NCBI GenBank assembly: GCA_902800055.1 | Contig: CADCCW010000015.1 | Span: 1-44,029 of the forward strand | Source of the DNA: an uncultured bacterium | GTDB lineage: Bacteria > Verrucomicrobiota > Kiritimatiellia > RFP12 > UBA1067 | DNA: 44,029 bases | Direction: 5' to 3' | In this document: one piece after another, positions 24,233 to 34,400 of the stretch | Layout of the letters: each line of letters opens with the position of its first letter | How positions within the stretch are numbered: position 1 is the first letter of the stretch | The notes under the pieces: model-generated | Database searches by the model: none | Seen by the model: the letters and a program-made list of their open reading frames with translations, nothing else | Told to the model about the DNA's origin: nothing | Made by a program: the position numbers and the translations under genes

Positions 24233-25603
24233 TCAGGGGGCGAAGACGTCGCCGACGAAGAGGTCACGGGGAACGGCGTTGAAGTAGAACTCCTGGCCGG
24301 TCGCGTCGAGCACGCTGCGCCAGGCCTGGCCGTCGGTGTCGAGCTTCTGGCGCTCAATCGTCGCCAGCGCGATCGGCACCAGCGCGAAGCTCTCGCCGAT
24401 GTTGCCCACCACGCAGTCGGTGCGGCCGGCCATCGCCGCGTGCACCGCCGCGCGCGCGAGCTCGTAGCACCTGATGGCGTCGGTGCCGCGCGCCGGGCAG
24501 CTGCGGATGATGTAGCTCGGGTCGATGTACTTGACGCTGGCGTCGAAACCCTTCTCCTTGAAGTGCTCGGAAATGCGGCGCTTCAGGAACTCGCCGATGT
24601 CCTTCTTGAGGACGTTGCCGCTCGCGTCGCGCTCCTCGGCGCCCTCCATCAGCTCCTGCCCCGCGCCCTCGGCGGCGACGATGACGGCGTGCGACTTTCC
24701 GGCGGCAAAACGGCGCTCGAGCGCCATGAGCAGCCCGCGCTCGCCCTCGAGCTCGAACTTGACCTCGGGGACGAGGCAGAAGTTGACGACCGGGTTCGCG
24801 ACTGTCGCGGACGCGGCGATGAAGCCCGAGTCGCGCCCCATCAGCTTCACGAGGCCGATGCCGTGCGGCGTGCCCTTCGCCTCGACGTGCGCGCAGCGGA
24901 TGACCTCGGCTGCCTCGGCGACCGCGCTCTCGAAGCCGAAGCTGCGCCCCACGAACATGAGGTCGTTGTCGATTGTCTTCGGGATGCCGACGACCGAGAT
25001 CTTGAGTTTGCGCCTCAGCACCTCCGCCGCGATGTCGCTCGCGCAGCGAAGCGAGCCGTCGCCGCCGATGCAGAAGAGGACATTGATGTTCATCCGCTCG
25101 AGCGTGTCGACCATGACCTCGGTCGGCTGCTGGCCGCGGCTCGAGCCGAGGACGGTGCCGCCGGCCTCGTGGATGGTGTCGACGGCGTCGGGGTTGAGCA
25201 GCGTCGGCTCGTAGCCGTACTTGGGGTTGAGCCCCGCATAGCCGTAGCGGATGCCGAAGACCTTCTTGACGCCGTAGTCGAACTCGAGGATCTCCACCAG
25301 GCCCTTGATGACCGTGTTGAGCCCTGGGCAGAGCCCGCCGGCCGTCACGATGCCGACCCGCGTCCAGCTCGGGTCGTGGAAGATCGCCTCCTTCGGGCCC
25401 GCCTTCTCGAACGTCGGCACGTGCCCGAGCTTCGTCTCGGCAAAGCGCGCGTGCGACTCGCTTTCGGTGGCGAAGACGCGCTCGCCGTCGGCCACGTACT
25501 TGCGGTGGCGGACGGGCGACGGTATCTTGCACGGCCCCAGGGTCTTCACCCCGCAGGCATACTTCTCGCGGTTCGCGACGATTCGGTCGAGTATCGTTGA
25601 CAT
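24233..25603 (-). CDS. 6-phosphofructokinase, long group III type (ATP-type glycine)
   Basis: The 456-residue product has GIVTAGGLCPGLNTVI, GIRYGYAGL, IGGDGSLRCA, GIPKTIDNDL and MGRDSGFIA. In the phosphoryl-donor site it keeps Gly (GGDGS), as ATP enzymes do, together with Lys (PKTIDND), as in plant-type and treponemal long enzymes. ATP use is therefore likely but not certain. It commits fructose 6-phosphate to glycolysis and complements the PPi-type enzyme at 11563-12759. The start at 25603 is only 7 nt from an extended -10, so the mRNA is predicted to be leaderless. Divergent from the regulator at 25670. Confidence 0.92.
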   Translation of the reverse strand: MSTILDRIVANREKYACGVKTLGPCKIPSPVRHRKYVADGERVFATESESHARFAETKLGHVPTFEKAGPKEAIFHDPSWTRVGIVTAGGLCPGLNTVIKGLVEILEFDYGVKKVFGIRYGYAGLNPKYGYEPTLLNPDAVDTIHEAGGTVLGSSRGQQPTEVMVDTLERMNINVLFCIGGDGSLRCASDIAAEVLRRKLKISVVGIPKTIDNDLMFVGRSFGFESAVAEAAEVIRCAHVEAKGTPHGIGLVKLMGRDSGFIAASATVANPVVNFCLVPEVKFELEGERGLLMALERRFAAGKSHAVIVAAEGAGQELMEGAEERDASGNVLKKDIGEFLKRRISEHFKEKGFDASVKYIDPSYIIRSCPARGTDAIRCYELARAAVHAAMAGRTDCVVGNIGESFALVPIALATIERQKLDTDGQAWRSVLDATGQEFYFNAVPRDLFVGDVFAP

Positions 25604-25610
25604 GGTTTGT

Positions 25611-25619
25611 ATTATACCA
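25611..25619 (-). promoter_or_regulatory. Extended -10 promoter of the phosphofructokinase gene
   Basis: Minus-strand TGGTATAAT, 7 nt before the ATG at 25603. It forms a divergent pair with the plus-strand box at 25652. Confidence 0.8.
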
Positions 25620-25651
25620 TAATCCGCCGCTCGCCGCAGTGAAGCCGATTT

Positions 25652-25660
25652 TGGTATAAT
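25652..25660 (+). promoter_or_regulatory. Extended -10 promoter of the GntR/LacI regulator
   Basis: TGGTATAAT preceded by TTT, 9 nt before the GTG at 25670. With no room for an SD sequence, a leaderless or near-leaderless mRNA is predicted. Confidence 0.8.
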
Positions 25661-25669
25661 ACCCGCACC

Positions 25670-26779
25670 GTGAAGACGACGAACCCGAAAAAGGCCAACG
25701 CCGGCGACCTCGACGGCGGCACCAAGTACCGCGAGGTCTCGGACGCGCTGCGCGGCGAGATCCTCGCCGGGAAGTACGCCCCGGGAGCGAGGTTCCCTTC
25801 CCTGAAGATGCTCTGCCGCCGGTTCGGGGTGTCGTATCTCACCGCGGTTAAGGCGCTGGAGGCGCTCAAGGAGCTGGGGCTCGTCAAGTCGCAGAACGGC
25901 GTCGGGACGTTCGTCGCGCGGCGGGTGACGACCATCGGCCTGATTGTTCCGATGCTGAAGCAGGCCGAGATCTACCCGCCCATCTGCCAGGAGTTCTCGC
26001 GCCTCTGCCTCGAGAAAGGCGTTGCCATCGACTTCGCGGACATCTCGTCGCTCCGCTCCGACATGGTGCGCCCCGTCGTCGTCGCGGCCGCGAGGCGCAT
26101 GGCCGCTGGCGGCGTGTCCGGCGTCGTGTTCCATCCGGTGAACTTCGGCGGCGACGCGGCGAAGACGAACCGCGAGGTGCTGCGCATCCTCGGCGACGCC
26201 GGCGTCCCGGTCGTCATCCTCGACGCGGACGTGGAGCCGGCGCCCGGCGACGGCCGCTTCGACTTCGTGGGTGTCGACAACTTCGAGATCGGCAAGTTCG
26301 TCGGCCGCCACGTCATCGAGCGCGGTGCGCGGACGGTGGCGTTCGTCGCCTGGTCGGACATGAACGACAATTCGCGCCGGCGGCTGGACGGGCTCAGGGC
26401 GGCGATCGCCGAGCGGCGCGGCGTCAGGTTCGCCGGCAGCAGCATGTACACCCAGGACGGCGCAAAGCTGGCGGACAAGTGGGCGCGCAGACTGCCCGAC
26501 GCGGTAGTCTGCACGAGCGACCTTGTGGCGGCGAACGTGCTGAAGCTGCTCAGGCGGATCGGGAAGCGGTGCCCGCAGGACGTCCTCGTGACCGGCGTAG
26601 ACGACGTCGCCCTCGCCACGCTCGTCTCGCCGACGATCACCACAGTCCGCCAGCCCTGCGCGGAGATCGCCGCCACGGCCTTCGAGACGCTGTTCTGGCG
26701 CTTCGACAACCCGGACAAGGAGAAGCGCCGCATCATGGTCGCCGCCGAACTCGTCGTCCGCGAGTCTACCGCCCGCTGA
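25670..26779 (+). CDS. GntR-HTH / LacI-type sugar-responsive regulator
   Basis: The 369-residue transcription factor has a GntR winged helix at about residues 18-83 (YREVSDALRGEILAGKYAPG, SYLTAVKALEALKELG, NGVGTFV). A LacI/periplasmic-binding-like effector domain follows (TIGLIVPML, VDNFEIGKFVGRHVI, VVCTSDLVAANVLKLLR, VTGVDDVALATLVSPTITTVRQP). This is the AraR-type architecture. It probably represses the following glycosidase genes until a sugar ligand binds, as inferred from position. It starts with GTG and is followed 66 nt later by a secreted glycosidase with its own promoter. Confidence 0.92.
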   Translation: MKTTNPKKANAGDLDGGTKYREVSDALRGEILAGKYAPGARFPSLKMLCRRFGVSYLTAVKALEALKELGLVKSQNGVGTFVARRVTTIGLIVPMLKQAEIYPPICQEFSRLCLEKGVAIDFADISSLRSDMVRPVVVAAARRMAAGGVSGVVFHPVNFGGDAAKTNREVLRILGDAGVPVVILDADVEPAPGDGRFDFVGVDNFEIGKFVGRHVIERGARTVAFVAWSDMNDNSRRRLDGLRAAIAERRGVRFAGSSMYTQDGAKLADKWARRLPDAVVCTSDLVAANVLKLLRRIGKRCPQDVLVTGVDDVALATLVSPTITTVRQPCAEIAATAFETLFWRFDNPDKEKRRIMVAAELVVRESTAR

Positions 26780-26829
26780 CCGCAGAGCAGAAACCGCTAT
26801 ATATAGGTAGCCCACGCGCGGCGCGAATA

Positions 26830-26838
26830 TAGTATAAT
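26830..26838 (+). promoter_or_regulatory. -10 promoter of the GH106-like gene
   Basis: TAGTATAAT with TATAAT at 26833-26838, 7 nt before the ATG at 26846. A palindrome CTATATATAG lies just upstream in the 26780-26830 gap and could be an operator for the preceding regulator (inference). Confidence 0.65.
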
Positions 26839-26845
26839 TCACGAC

Positions 26846-29413
26846 ATGAAGAACTACCTTATGCTGTTCGCGGCGGCTGCGGTCGCAGTTAGCGCGCTTG
26901 GCGCGTCCGCCGAAATCAACCCCGTCATGCCGTTTCTCGCGGTGACGGGACGTCCCACCGACGCCGAGCTCGGGCGCAAGGTCGCCGCGCTCAAGGCCGA
27001 CGGCTTCGACCAGTTCCTCATCTACGCGAGGAGCGGCCTCCAGTACAAGTACATGGGCGAGGAGTGGCTCCACGCCGTCGAGACGCTCTGCCGCGAGGCC
27101 GAGGCGAACGGCATGAAGGTGTGGCTCTACGACGAGTACAACTGGCCGAGCGGCACCTGCAAGGGACGCGTCCCCGCCGCCGACGAGCGCTTCCGCTACA
27201 GCGAGTGGGCGGTCTACCCGAAGGACGGCGGCGGCTTCAGCTGGGAAGTCGTCCTGGCGCCGCAGGGCTGGGTGAACGTCTGCGAACCGGAGGCTGTTCG
27301 GCTCTTCATCAAGATGACGCACGAAGTCTACGAGCAGCGCCTCGCGAAGTACTTCGCCTCGAAGACCATCCTCGGCATCTTCACCGACGAGCCCGGCCAC
27401 CACACCGACGTCGTCCTGAAGCCCAACTGCCGCATCCACTTCCGCCGCTGGATCGGCATGGAGGACGAATACCGCGCCGAGACGGGGCGCGACTTCCGCG
27501 CCGACGTCGAGCGCTTCCTTGCGGACAACTCCGCCGTCGAGGTGTGGCCGGTCTACACGAAGCTGATGGGGCGGCGCTTCCGCACCGGCTACTTCGACCA
27601 GATCCGCGCCTGGTGCGACAAGATGGGCATTCTCTTCACTGGCCACATGATCAACGAAACCGGGGTCTGGGGCGCGTGCCTCTGCAACGGCGATCCGCTC
27701 CTGGCGATCAAGGGCGAGTCGCTGCCGGGCATCGACGAGATCTATTCGTGGGCAAGCCTCGGCAAGGGCTACGACGTGCGGAGGTCCGAGCCGGAGTGGC
27801 TGACCTTCGCGACGGCGCAGCACGCGACCTCGCGCAACCGGAACGGCGGCCTCATCGAGCTCTACGGCTGCGGCCCGAACGACATGACGCCGGCGCGGAT
27901 GCGCCAGATGGTGTGGCTGGCGGCGCTCCACGGCATCGACCACTACCTGACGGCCCTGCAGGTCATGGACCAGCGCGGGCTCGTCGAGAAGCACGGCTAC
28001 CTTTCGCCGCTCATGGAAGGCCAGCCCTGGCACGGGGAGATGGCGGACTTCTTCGCCGACGCAAAGCGCGCGGCGCGGCTTGGCCGCCGCCAGGACACGG
28101 TGTACCAGGTGGCGGTGCGCTATCCGCGCCGCGAAGGCTCGATCGCGTGCATGGCGCGGTGGAAATGCCCGCGGGTCGAGTGGCTGCTGCGCGAACTTGA
28201 CGGCCGGCAGATTTCGGTCGACTTGCTTTCGGACGAGGAGACGTCCGACCTGCCGATTGTCTTCGAGGCGAAGGATGCCAACTGCTTTGTCGACGCGAAG
28301 AGCGGCACTGTCTTCACCAACATGACCGAGGCCGGGCGCTGGGCATGGGAGCGCACATCGCGGCGCGTCCGCTTCCTGGAGCAGGACGGAACGCCGGCCG
28401 ATGGACTCATCGTCCGCGAATGGGCGGACGGCACCATCGCCGCGCTCGACATGATGTGCAACGGGCCGCGTCAGCTCGTCGCCGTGTCGGGAGACGTCCG
28501 CCGTCCCTGCGTAATCCAGTCGCGCGACGTGCTGGTGCTAGGTCCGGGCGAAATGCCGCCGCCGCCGTCCGCGCCGGCAACGCCGCTCAAGCTCGGGCGC
28601 CTCGACTACAAGCTTGACCGCGACTCCGTCTTCCGCATGCCGTTCGCGGAGAGCGGCGAGGCGCGCTTCACGGTCGCGGAGGGCGTCGGCGGCGTGCGGC
28701 TCGTGTTGCGGACATGCGCGATGTCGTATGCTGTGACGGCCTCGGGGCGCCCGGTGGACGACGGCGAGGGCGAACCGCCGAACGAGCAGGTTCTCAGGCA
28801 CACGGCGGTTCCCTACCGCTTCGAGCTGGACGGCAAGCCGATTGCCGCGGAGCGTCCCTGCACTTCGCTGCCGGTCGAGTTCCAGCCGCTTTACGCCGAG
28901 ACGGCGCCGCTGGAGCTGAAGCCGGGCGAGCACGTGCTGCGGCTTGTCGCGGGCGAGCCGGACGTCAACTACTTCCTGCCGGCGGCGTTCGCGGCAGGTG
29001 CGTTCGCGAGCAAGGGCGGCGTCCTTCAGCCGCTGCCGGCGACGCTCGCGCCGGGCGCCGTTGCCGAGCAGGGCCTCGCTGGATTCTGCGGCGCGGTCAC
29101 CTACACGCTCGACGGCGTGGAGATCCCTGAGGGCACGGCGGCGCTGGTGCTTGACGTCGGCAATGCCTTCGCGCACGTGCGCTGGAACGGTGCCGACCTT
29201 GGCACGCGCGCGTGGGGGGAGTATACCTGGCAGCTGCCTGCCGGCGCGGCGGCGCGCGGTCGCCTCGAAGTGACGGTCTACACGAATGTCCTGAACATCT
29301 TCGGCGACCATGAGCGAGCGGGCGCGAAGTGGGACGTGAAGTTCTGGAATCCCCAGCACGACGCCGATTCCACCCCCGGCCTCTTTTCCGTCGGCTTTAT
29401 CAACAAGGAGTGA
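26846..29413 (+). CDS. Secreted glycoside hydrolase, GH106-like
   Basis: The 855-residue product has a signal peptide (MKNYLMLFAAAAVAVSALGASA) and an N-terminal TIM-barrel-like catalytic region. Landmarks include MKVWLYDEYNWPSGTCKGR (about 91-109), GIFTDEPGHH (about 178-187) and FTGHMINETG. The WLYDE-WPSG pattern is typical of GH106 alpha-L-rhamnosidase relatives. The exact activity is uncertain. Beta-rich C-terminal domains include a galactose-binding-like segment near 750-850 (AFAHVRWNGADLGTRAWGEY). It is followed after 5 nt by the LamG-like gene, whose SD sequence lies in its last codons. Confidence 0.75.
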   Translation: MKNYLMLFAAAAVAVSALGASAEINPVMPFLAVTGRPTDAELGRKVAALKADGFDQFLIYARSGLQYKYMGEEWLHAVETLCREAEANGMKVWLYDEYNWPSGTCKGRVPAADERFRYSEWAVYPKDGGGFSWEVVLAPQGWVNVCEPEAVRLFIKMTHEVYEQRLAKYFASKTILGIFTDEPGHHTDVVLKPNCRIHFRRWIGMEDEYRAETGRDFRADVERFLADNSAVEVWPVYTKLMGRRFRTGYFDQIRAWCDKMGILFTGHMINETGVWGACLCNGDPLLAIKGESLPGIDEIYSWASLGKGYDVRRSEPEWLTFATAQHATSRNRNGGLIELYGCGPNDMTPARMRQMVWLAALHGIDHYLTALQVMDQRGLVEKHGYLSPLMEGQPWHGEMADFFADAKRAARLGRRQDTVYQVAVRYPRREGSIACMARWKCPRVEWLLRELDGRQISVDLLSDEETSDLPIVFEAKDANCFVDAKSGTVFTNMTEAGRWAWERTSRRVRFLEQDGTPADGLIVREWADGTIAALDMMCNGPRQLVAVSGDVRRPCVIQSRDVLVLGPGEMPPPPSAPATPLKLGRLDYKLDRDSVFRMPFAESGEARFTVAEGVGGVRLVLRTCAMSYAVTASGRPVDDGEGEPPNEQVLRHTAVPYRFELDGKPIAAERPCTSLPVEFQPLYAETAPLELKPGEHVLRLVAGEPDVNYFLPAAFAAGAFASKGGVLQPLPATLAPGAVAEQGLAGFCGAVTYTLDGVEIPEGTAALVLDVGNAFAHVRWNGADLGTRAWGEYTWQLPAGAAARGRLEVTVYTNVLNIFGDHERAGAKWDVKFWNPQHDADSTPGLFSVGFINKE

Positions 29414-29418
29414 CAACA

Positions 29419-31335
29419 ATGAAAATGACCATGACGAAATACGTTTTTGCCGCGGTGGCCGCCGCGTCCATGCTGACCGCCGCCACGGCGACGGCAGACA
29501 CCACCTCGCGCACGGTGCGCATCGCCGCCGTGAACTATGCGGGCGGCGTGGCGGCTTCGGTGGACGTGGCCGTCTCGGCCGGGGCCGACCCCATCAGCCT
29601 CTATGCCGTGCATGGTGCCGCAGACCAAGGCGCGAACATCGGCGCCTGGGACCATATCGACCCCGTGGCCGTGGTTCCAGCAAGCGAAGTCGAGCAGACC
29701 TTTACCTACAATTTGAGATATCCGCGCGACGCCTTCTACCGCTTCATGCTGGCCACCTTCTCCTCGCCCTTTAAGAAGCAGCTCGCCTTCCTCAAGTCAA
29801 CTGGTTCTGAGTATTTCGTCCTCGGCGGCAAATGTCCCAACCAAGACTGGCGCGTCCTCGCGGATGTCGAGTTCGACAGGTTGGCTTCAGGTGTGTCCGA
29901 AGGATTCTGGGGAGCCAGAAAGGCGGCGCGTGACTCGGCATTCCTCTGCCTGAGCCAGGGCGGTGCCGCGATACGTTTTGACATGGCGGGCGGGACGCCA
30001 TTGTGGGCCGGCTCAAAAGACATCAAGTTCCAGATTGACGAGTCGAACCATGGCGTGAGTATCGTGACTGCGCATAATGGCAGCATGGAAACGGTCAAAG
30101 TCAGCCACGATTCCTTCACGTCGCCGTGCCCGATGGCTCTTTTCGCCGTCAACTCCAACGGATCGCCCACCGCGCTGAATCCTGGAACGATGACTCTTTA
30201 TAGCTTCAAAGTGTGGACGAACCGGACGGACGAAGCCTCGCTTATCTACAATCTTGTCCCCTGCGTCAAGAACGATGACACCGTGACCTTCTACAACCGG
30301 GTGGACGGGAGCTTCCTGCCGGTGACGAGCGGAACGTTCGGCTACAACGAAGCAGACGTAGTCGCTCCGACGGTTGGCGATTCAACGGTTGCCGCCTGTT
30401 CCGAACTCTTGGCCGTGGACAAGCACATCCTTGCAGCATCCATCGTGCGGCGCAACGATGTGCTGACGGCCAACCTTTCGCTCACGCCAGGACTGGGCAC
30501 GAATAAAGTCGCGGTCGCGTATGGCGCGGCGGACTGCGGCGAAAACCCAGCGCACTGGGACAACTGCGCGATGCTGGGAATTGCCGCGCCCGAAGCGAGT
30601 TCTTTCTCAAGCGCACTGCCATTTGACTGGACCAATTCAGTTCGCTGCGTCCGGTTCTTCACCGTTGGGGCTTCGGATACAGTTGGCGACAAGCTGCTCC
30701 GGTCCTCGGGAACGCAGTATATCGTGACGGACTATACGCCGACGGGTCGGACCAAGCTCGGGGCAAGGCTGGCGTTTATCGATACCGGGGCTTCGACGAC
30801 TGTCATGTGGTCTGGCCGCGAGTCCGCCGGGGCCAAGTCATTCAACATGCTGCTGCTTAACACCAATAATCTCAGGTTTGATTACGCCAACAAGATTGGA
30901 AACAATATGTTTATCGTGCCAGCCGAAGGCCTGACTCTGCACACGGCATCGATGGGCGGCGCATTGTGCGCATTAGACGGCACGGAAAAGACGATAACCG
31001 ACGCGACCGTGACCGACTTCACCGCTGGTGCGCCGCTGACTTTCTTCGCCATGAACACCGCCGATACAATTTCCTCTATCTCGTGCGTCGCGTTCGCCGA
31101 GGTGAAGGTGTGGTCCGACTTCGAGGACTCCAGTTCGCTGATCCTGCATCTTCTGCCGGCGGTGCAGGACGGCCAGTGCGGCTTCCGCGACATCCTGGAA
31201 GGCGGCAGGTTCTATCCCAACAGCGCAACGAGCGGCGACGACTTCGAGGTCTTCTATCCGAACCTCAACGTCCACAGCGTCTCCGATCCGCATAACGGCT
31301 CGGACGGAAACGGCACCGTAATCCGCCTCATCTAG
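29419..31335 (+). CDS. Secreted duplicated LamG-like protein
   Basis: The 638-residue product starts at an ATG (29419) 8 nt after AAGGAG, which favours this start. A signal peptide (ending near ATATA-DT) is followed by two copies of a ~300-residue unit. Each has an Ig-like part (YAVHGAADQGANIGAWDHI in copy 1, AVAYGAADCGENPAHWDN in copy 2). A concanavalin/LamG-like part follows (STGSEYFVLGGKCP...TLYSFKVWTN and SSGTQYIVTDYTP...AFAEVKVWSD). Such domains bind carbohydrate or protein at the cell surface, and no catalytic residues are evident. It sits between two glycosidases and probably helps capture the same substrate (inference). No C-terminal sorting signal was seen. Confidence 0.75.
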   Translation: MKMTMTKYVFAAVAAASMLTAATATADTTSRTVRIAAVNYAGGVAASVDVAVSAGADPISLYAVHGAADQGANIGAWDHIDPVAVVPASEVEQTFTYNLRYPRDAFYRFMLATFSSPFKKQLAFLKSTGSEYFVLGGKCPNQDWRVLADVEFDRLASGVSEGFWGARKAARDSAFLCLSQGGAAIRFDMAGGTPLWAGSKDIKFQIDESNHGVSIVTAHNGSMETVKVSHDSFTSPCPMALFAVNSNGSPTALNPGTMTLYSFKVWTNRTDEASLIYNLVPCVKNDDTVTFYNRVDGSFLPVTSGTFGYNEADVVAPTVGDSTVAACSELLAVDKHILAASIVRRNDVLTANLSLTPGLGTNKVAVAYGAADCGENPAHWDNCAMLGIAAPEASSFSSALPFDWTNSVRCVRFFTVGASDTVGDKLLRSSGTQYIVTDYTPTGRTKLGARLAFIDTGASTTVMWSGRESAGAKSFNMLLLNTNNLRFDYANKIGNNMFIVPAEGLTLHTASMGGALCALDGTEKTITDATVTDFTAGAPLTFFAMNTADTISSISCVAFAEVKVWSDFEDSSSLILHLLPAVQDGQCGFRDILEGGRFYPNSATSGDDFEVFYPNLNVHSVSDPHNGSDGNGTVIRLI

Positions 31336-31364
31336 TCCGGGAACCGGCGACTGCGCCCTGACGG

Positions 31365-31412
31365 CAAACGCCGCGCGCGGCACTTGCACGCGCGCGGCGT
31401 TTGTGCTATATT
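31365..31412 (+). promoter_or_regulatory. 15-bp hairpin abutting the GH20-GH2 promoter
   Basis: Perfect 15-bp arms (31365-31379 and 31389-31403) enclose a 9-nt loop. The -10 TGCTATATT (31404-31412) begins at the next base. The best -35, TTGCAC (31384-31389), lies in the loop plus one stem base, exactly 17 nt from TATATT. The hairpin can end the upstream transcript and overlaps the next promoter. The ATG follows 7 nt after the -10. Confidence 0.6.
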
Positions 31413-31419
31413 ACGGAAT

Positions 31420-34400
31420 ATGAAAAGCACCCCTGTGAAAACCGCGGCGGCAGGAAGCCCGCGCGGAAACCGCATCCTGCCGCTGACGGCGGCGATCCTG
31501 GCCTGCTCGCTGGCCGCCGCGGCGGAAGCGCCGCGCTTCGCCTGGCGTGGCTACATGCTGGACGTAAGCCGCCACTTCTTCAACGTCGACCACATCAAGC
31601 AGACGCTCGACCTCATGCACGAGCACGAGCTCAACGTCTTCCACTGGCACCTCACCGACGGCAACGGCTGGCGGCTCCAGATCGACCGCTACCCGAAGCT
31701 GACCGAGGCCGGCGCCACGCGCAAGGCGAACACGAACCGCTGGTCGACGATGTGGCTCGACGGCGCAAGCGGCGAATACGGCCCCTTCTTCTACACCAAG
31801 GACCAGGTCCGCGACATCGTCCGCTACGCCTCCGAGCGCGGCATCCGCATCGTCCCGGAGATCGACATCCCCGGCCACTCCGGCGCCGCGATCACCGCCT
31901 ACCCCGAACTCGGCTGCACCGGCTGCGGCAACTCGGGCGAGCTCTGCCTCGGCAAGGAGTCGACGTTCGAGATGTACCGGAACATCCTGGACGAGGTGGT
32001 CGAGCTCTTTCCGGGCGAGGTGATCCACATCGGCGGCGACGAATGCGGCGGCTGGAGCTGGAAGAAGTGCCCCGACTGCCAGTCGCGCATCCGCGAGCTG
32101 GGGATCAAGAACGTCCACGACCTCCAGGGCTGGGCGACGAAGCGATTCGCCGCCTACCTCGAGAAGAAAGGCCGCCGGCTGATGGGCTGGGACGAGCTCG
32201 CGACCTGGGACGACCTGCCGCGGAGCGTCATCATCCAGAGCTACCGCGGCGCCGAGTACGGAGTCGCCGCGGCGAAGAAGGGATTCGACGTCGTCATGAG
32301 CCCCGACACCTTCTGCTACCTCGACTACGTGCAGGGGCTTGAGAACGACCCCGAGGAATACCAGCCCTTCGGCGTCCTCGTCGACATCGCCAAGATCGCG
32401 CGCTTCGACCCCTGCGACGGCATCCCCGAAGACTGCCGCCGGCACATCCTCGGCGGCCAGGGCAACCTCTGGACGGAGCTCGTCGCCGACCGCAGGGGCG
32501 CCGAGTGGCGCACCTGGCCGCGCCTCGCGGCGCTGGCGGACGTCCTCAGGAACGGACCCGCGCAGGACGTCCCCGCCTTCGTCAAGCGCATGGGGGCGGT
32601 CAGCGAAGACCTCGTGCGGCGCGGCGTCAACGCCGCTCCGGTCGGCCCGCTCTTCAAGCCCGTGCCCGACCTGCTCCCGGGCGCGCACTACGAGGTCGTG
32701 AAGGCCGAGGAGCGCCGCCGGTTCGACTTCGCGAAGATGCTCCCCAACCCGCTCGACTTCAGTGTCCTCCGCTTCGACCTCAAGAACACCGGTGACCCCT
32801 TCCGCCACATCTTCGCGACGCGCGACGCGTCAATGCCGAAAGGCTCCTACCGCGTCGACCTCGACTTCGAGCGCATCTCGATGTCCGCCCCCGACGACGA
32901 AGGCTTCGAGCGCGGGCTGAAGCAGCTCAGGGCGCTTGCGCGCCCGAAGCGCGACGGCGTGATGGAGTTCACCGGCGCCGTCATCGTCGGCGGGCCGGAG
33001 GACGCGCCGTGCACCGTCACGCTTTCGAGCGGATGGGCATTCACGCTCGAGGGCGACGAGGCCGAGCGCCGCGTGCGCGTGCCGCACGACTGGGCGATCG
33101 AGCGGGGCTTCCTGCCGGCGGGCGCGTGCCCTGCGCAGGGCGACCTGCCCTTCGTCGGCAAGGGCGTATACCGTCGCACGTTCGACAGCTTCGCGCCGCC
33201 CGCCGGCGGCCGCACCTACCTGACGCTCGACGGCGTCCAGTGCCGAAGCGTGGTGAAGCTCAACGGCAATGTCGTCGGCGGCAGGCCATTCGGCTACGCG
33301 AGCGAGACGATCGACGTCACCGACGCGCTCAAGATAGAGGGCAACGTCCTCGAAGTGGAGGCGGAGAACGTCCCCGCATCCTCGCGCTGGTATCCAGGCT
33401 CCGGCATCTTCCGCGACGTCACCGTGCGCATCTGCCCGCCCGACCACGTCAAGCCGAACACGCTCTTCGTGCGCACGCTCGAGGCAACGGAGAAGTCGGC
33501 GCGCGTCGCCGTCTCGTTCGAGTGGCGCGGGGGAGTGTCCAACTTCACCTTCACGGTCGAGAACCCACGCCTCTGGTCGCCCGAGAACCCTGCGCTCTAC
33601 GACCTCGAGCTCTTCGGAGAGAAGTTCCGCTACGGCATCCGCACCGCCGAGTTCGATCCTCAGCGCGGATTCTTCCTGAACGGCGTCCACCGCCAGCTGC
33701 GCGGCGTCTGCCTGCACCACGACCTCGGGCCGGTCGGTGCCGCCTTCGACCGCGACTTCGCCCGCCGCCAGCTGGAGCTCCTCAAGGAAATGGGCTGCGA
33801 CGCCATCCGCACCTCGCACAACCCGCCGGCCGCGGCGCTGCTCGACCTCTGCGACGAGCTGGGGCTGATGGTGATGGACGAGGCGTTCGACATGTGGGAG
33901 GAGTGGAAGGGAGACTACGCCAACTTCTGGCAGGACTGGCACGCGCGCGACCTCGCGGAGTTCGTCCGCCGCGACCGCAGCCATCCCTGCGTCGTCATGT
34001 GGTCGATCGGCAACGAGCTCACCGAGCACAGCGACGCGACGCCCGAGCGCCCGATCCGCATCGCGACCGAGCTTACCTCGATCGTCAAGGCGAACGACCC
34101 GACGCGCCCCGTCACCTTCGGCAGCTGGGCCTCGGCGCCGATGACCAACGGCTGCCAGAACACCGTGGACGCCTTCGGCGCCAACTACCTGCCGTTCAAG
34201 TACGCCGAGTTCCTCCGGCTCAACCCGAAGGTCGGCCTCGTCGCCACCGAGACGAGCTCCTGCGTCTCCAGCCGCGGTGAATACTTCTTCCCCGTCGTCG
34301 CCTCGCCGATCAATGGCGAGGGCGACCTGAAGCGCCGGCGCGACGAGGGGCGCGAGCACATGGTGCGCGGCGGGCAGATGAGCGGCTACGACCTCTGGGG

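Noticed and set aside
25604..28033. Upstream extension of the phosphofructokinase frame on the minus strand
   Set aside because: It runs antisense through the regulator and the glycosidase. The conserved start MSTILDRIV at 25603 sits next to its promoter.
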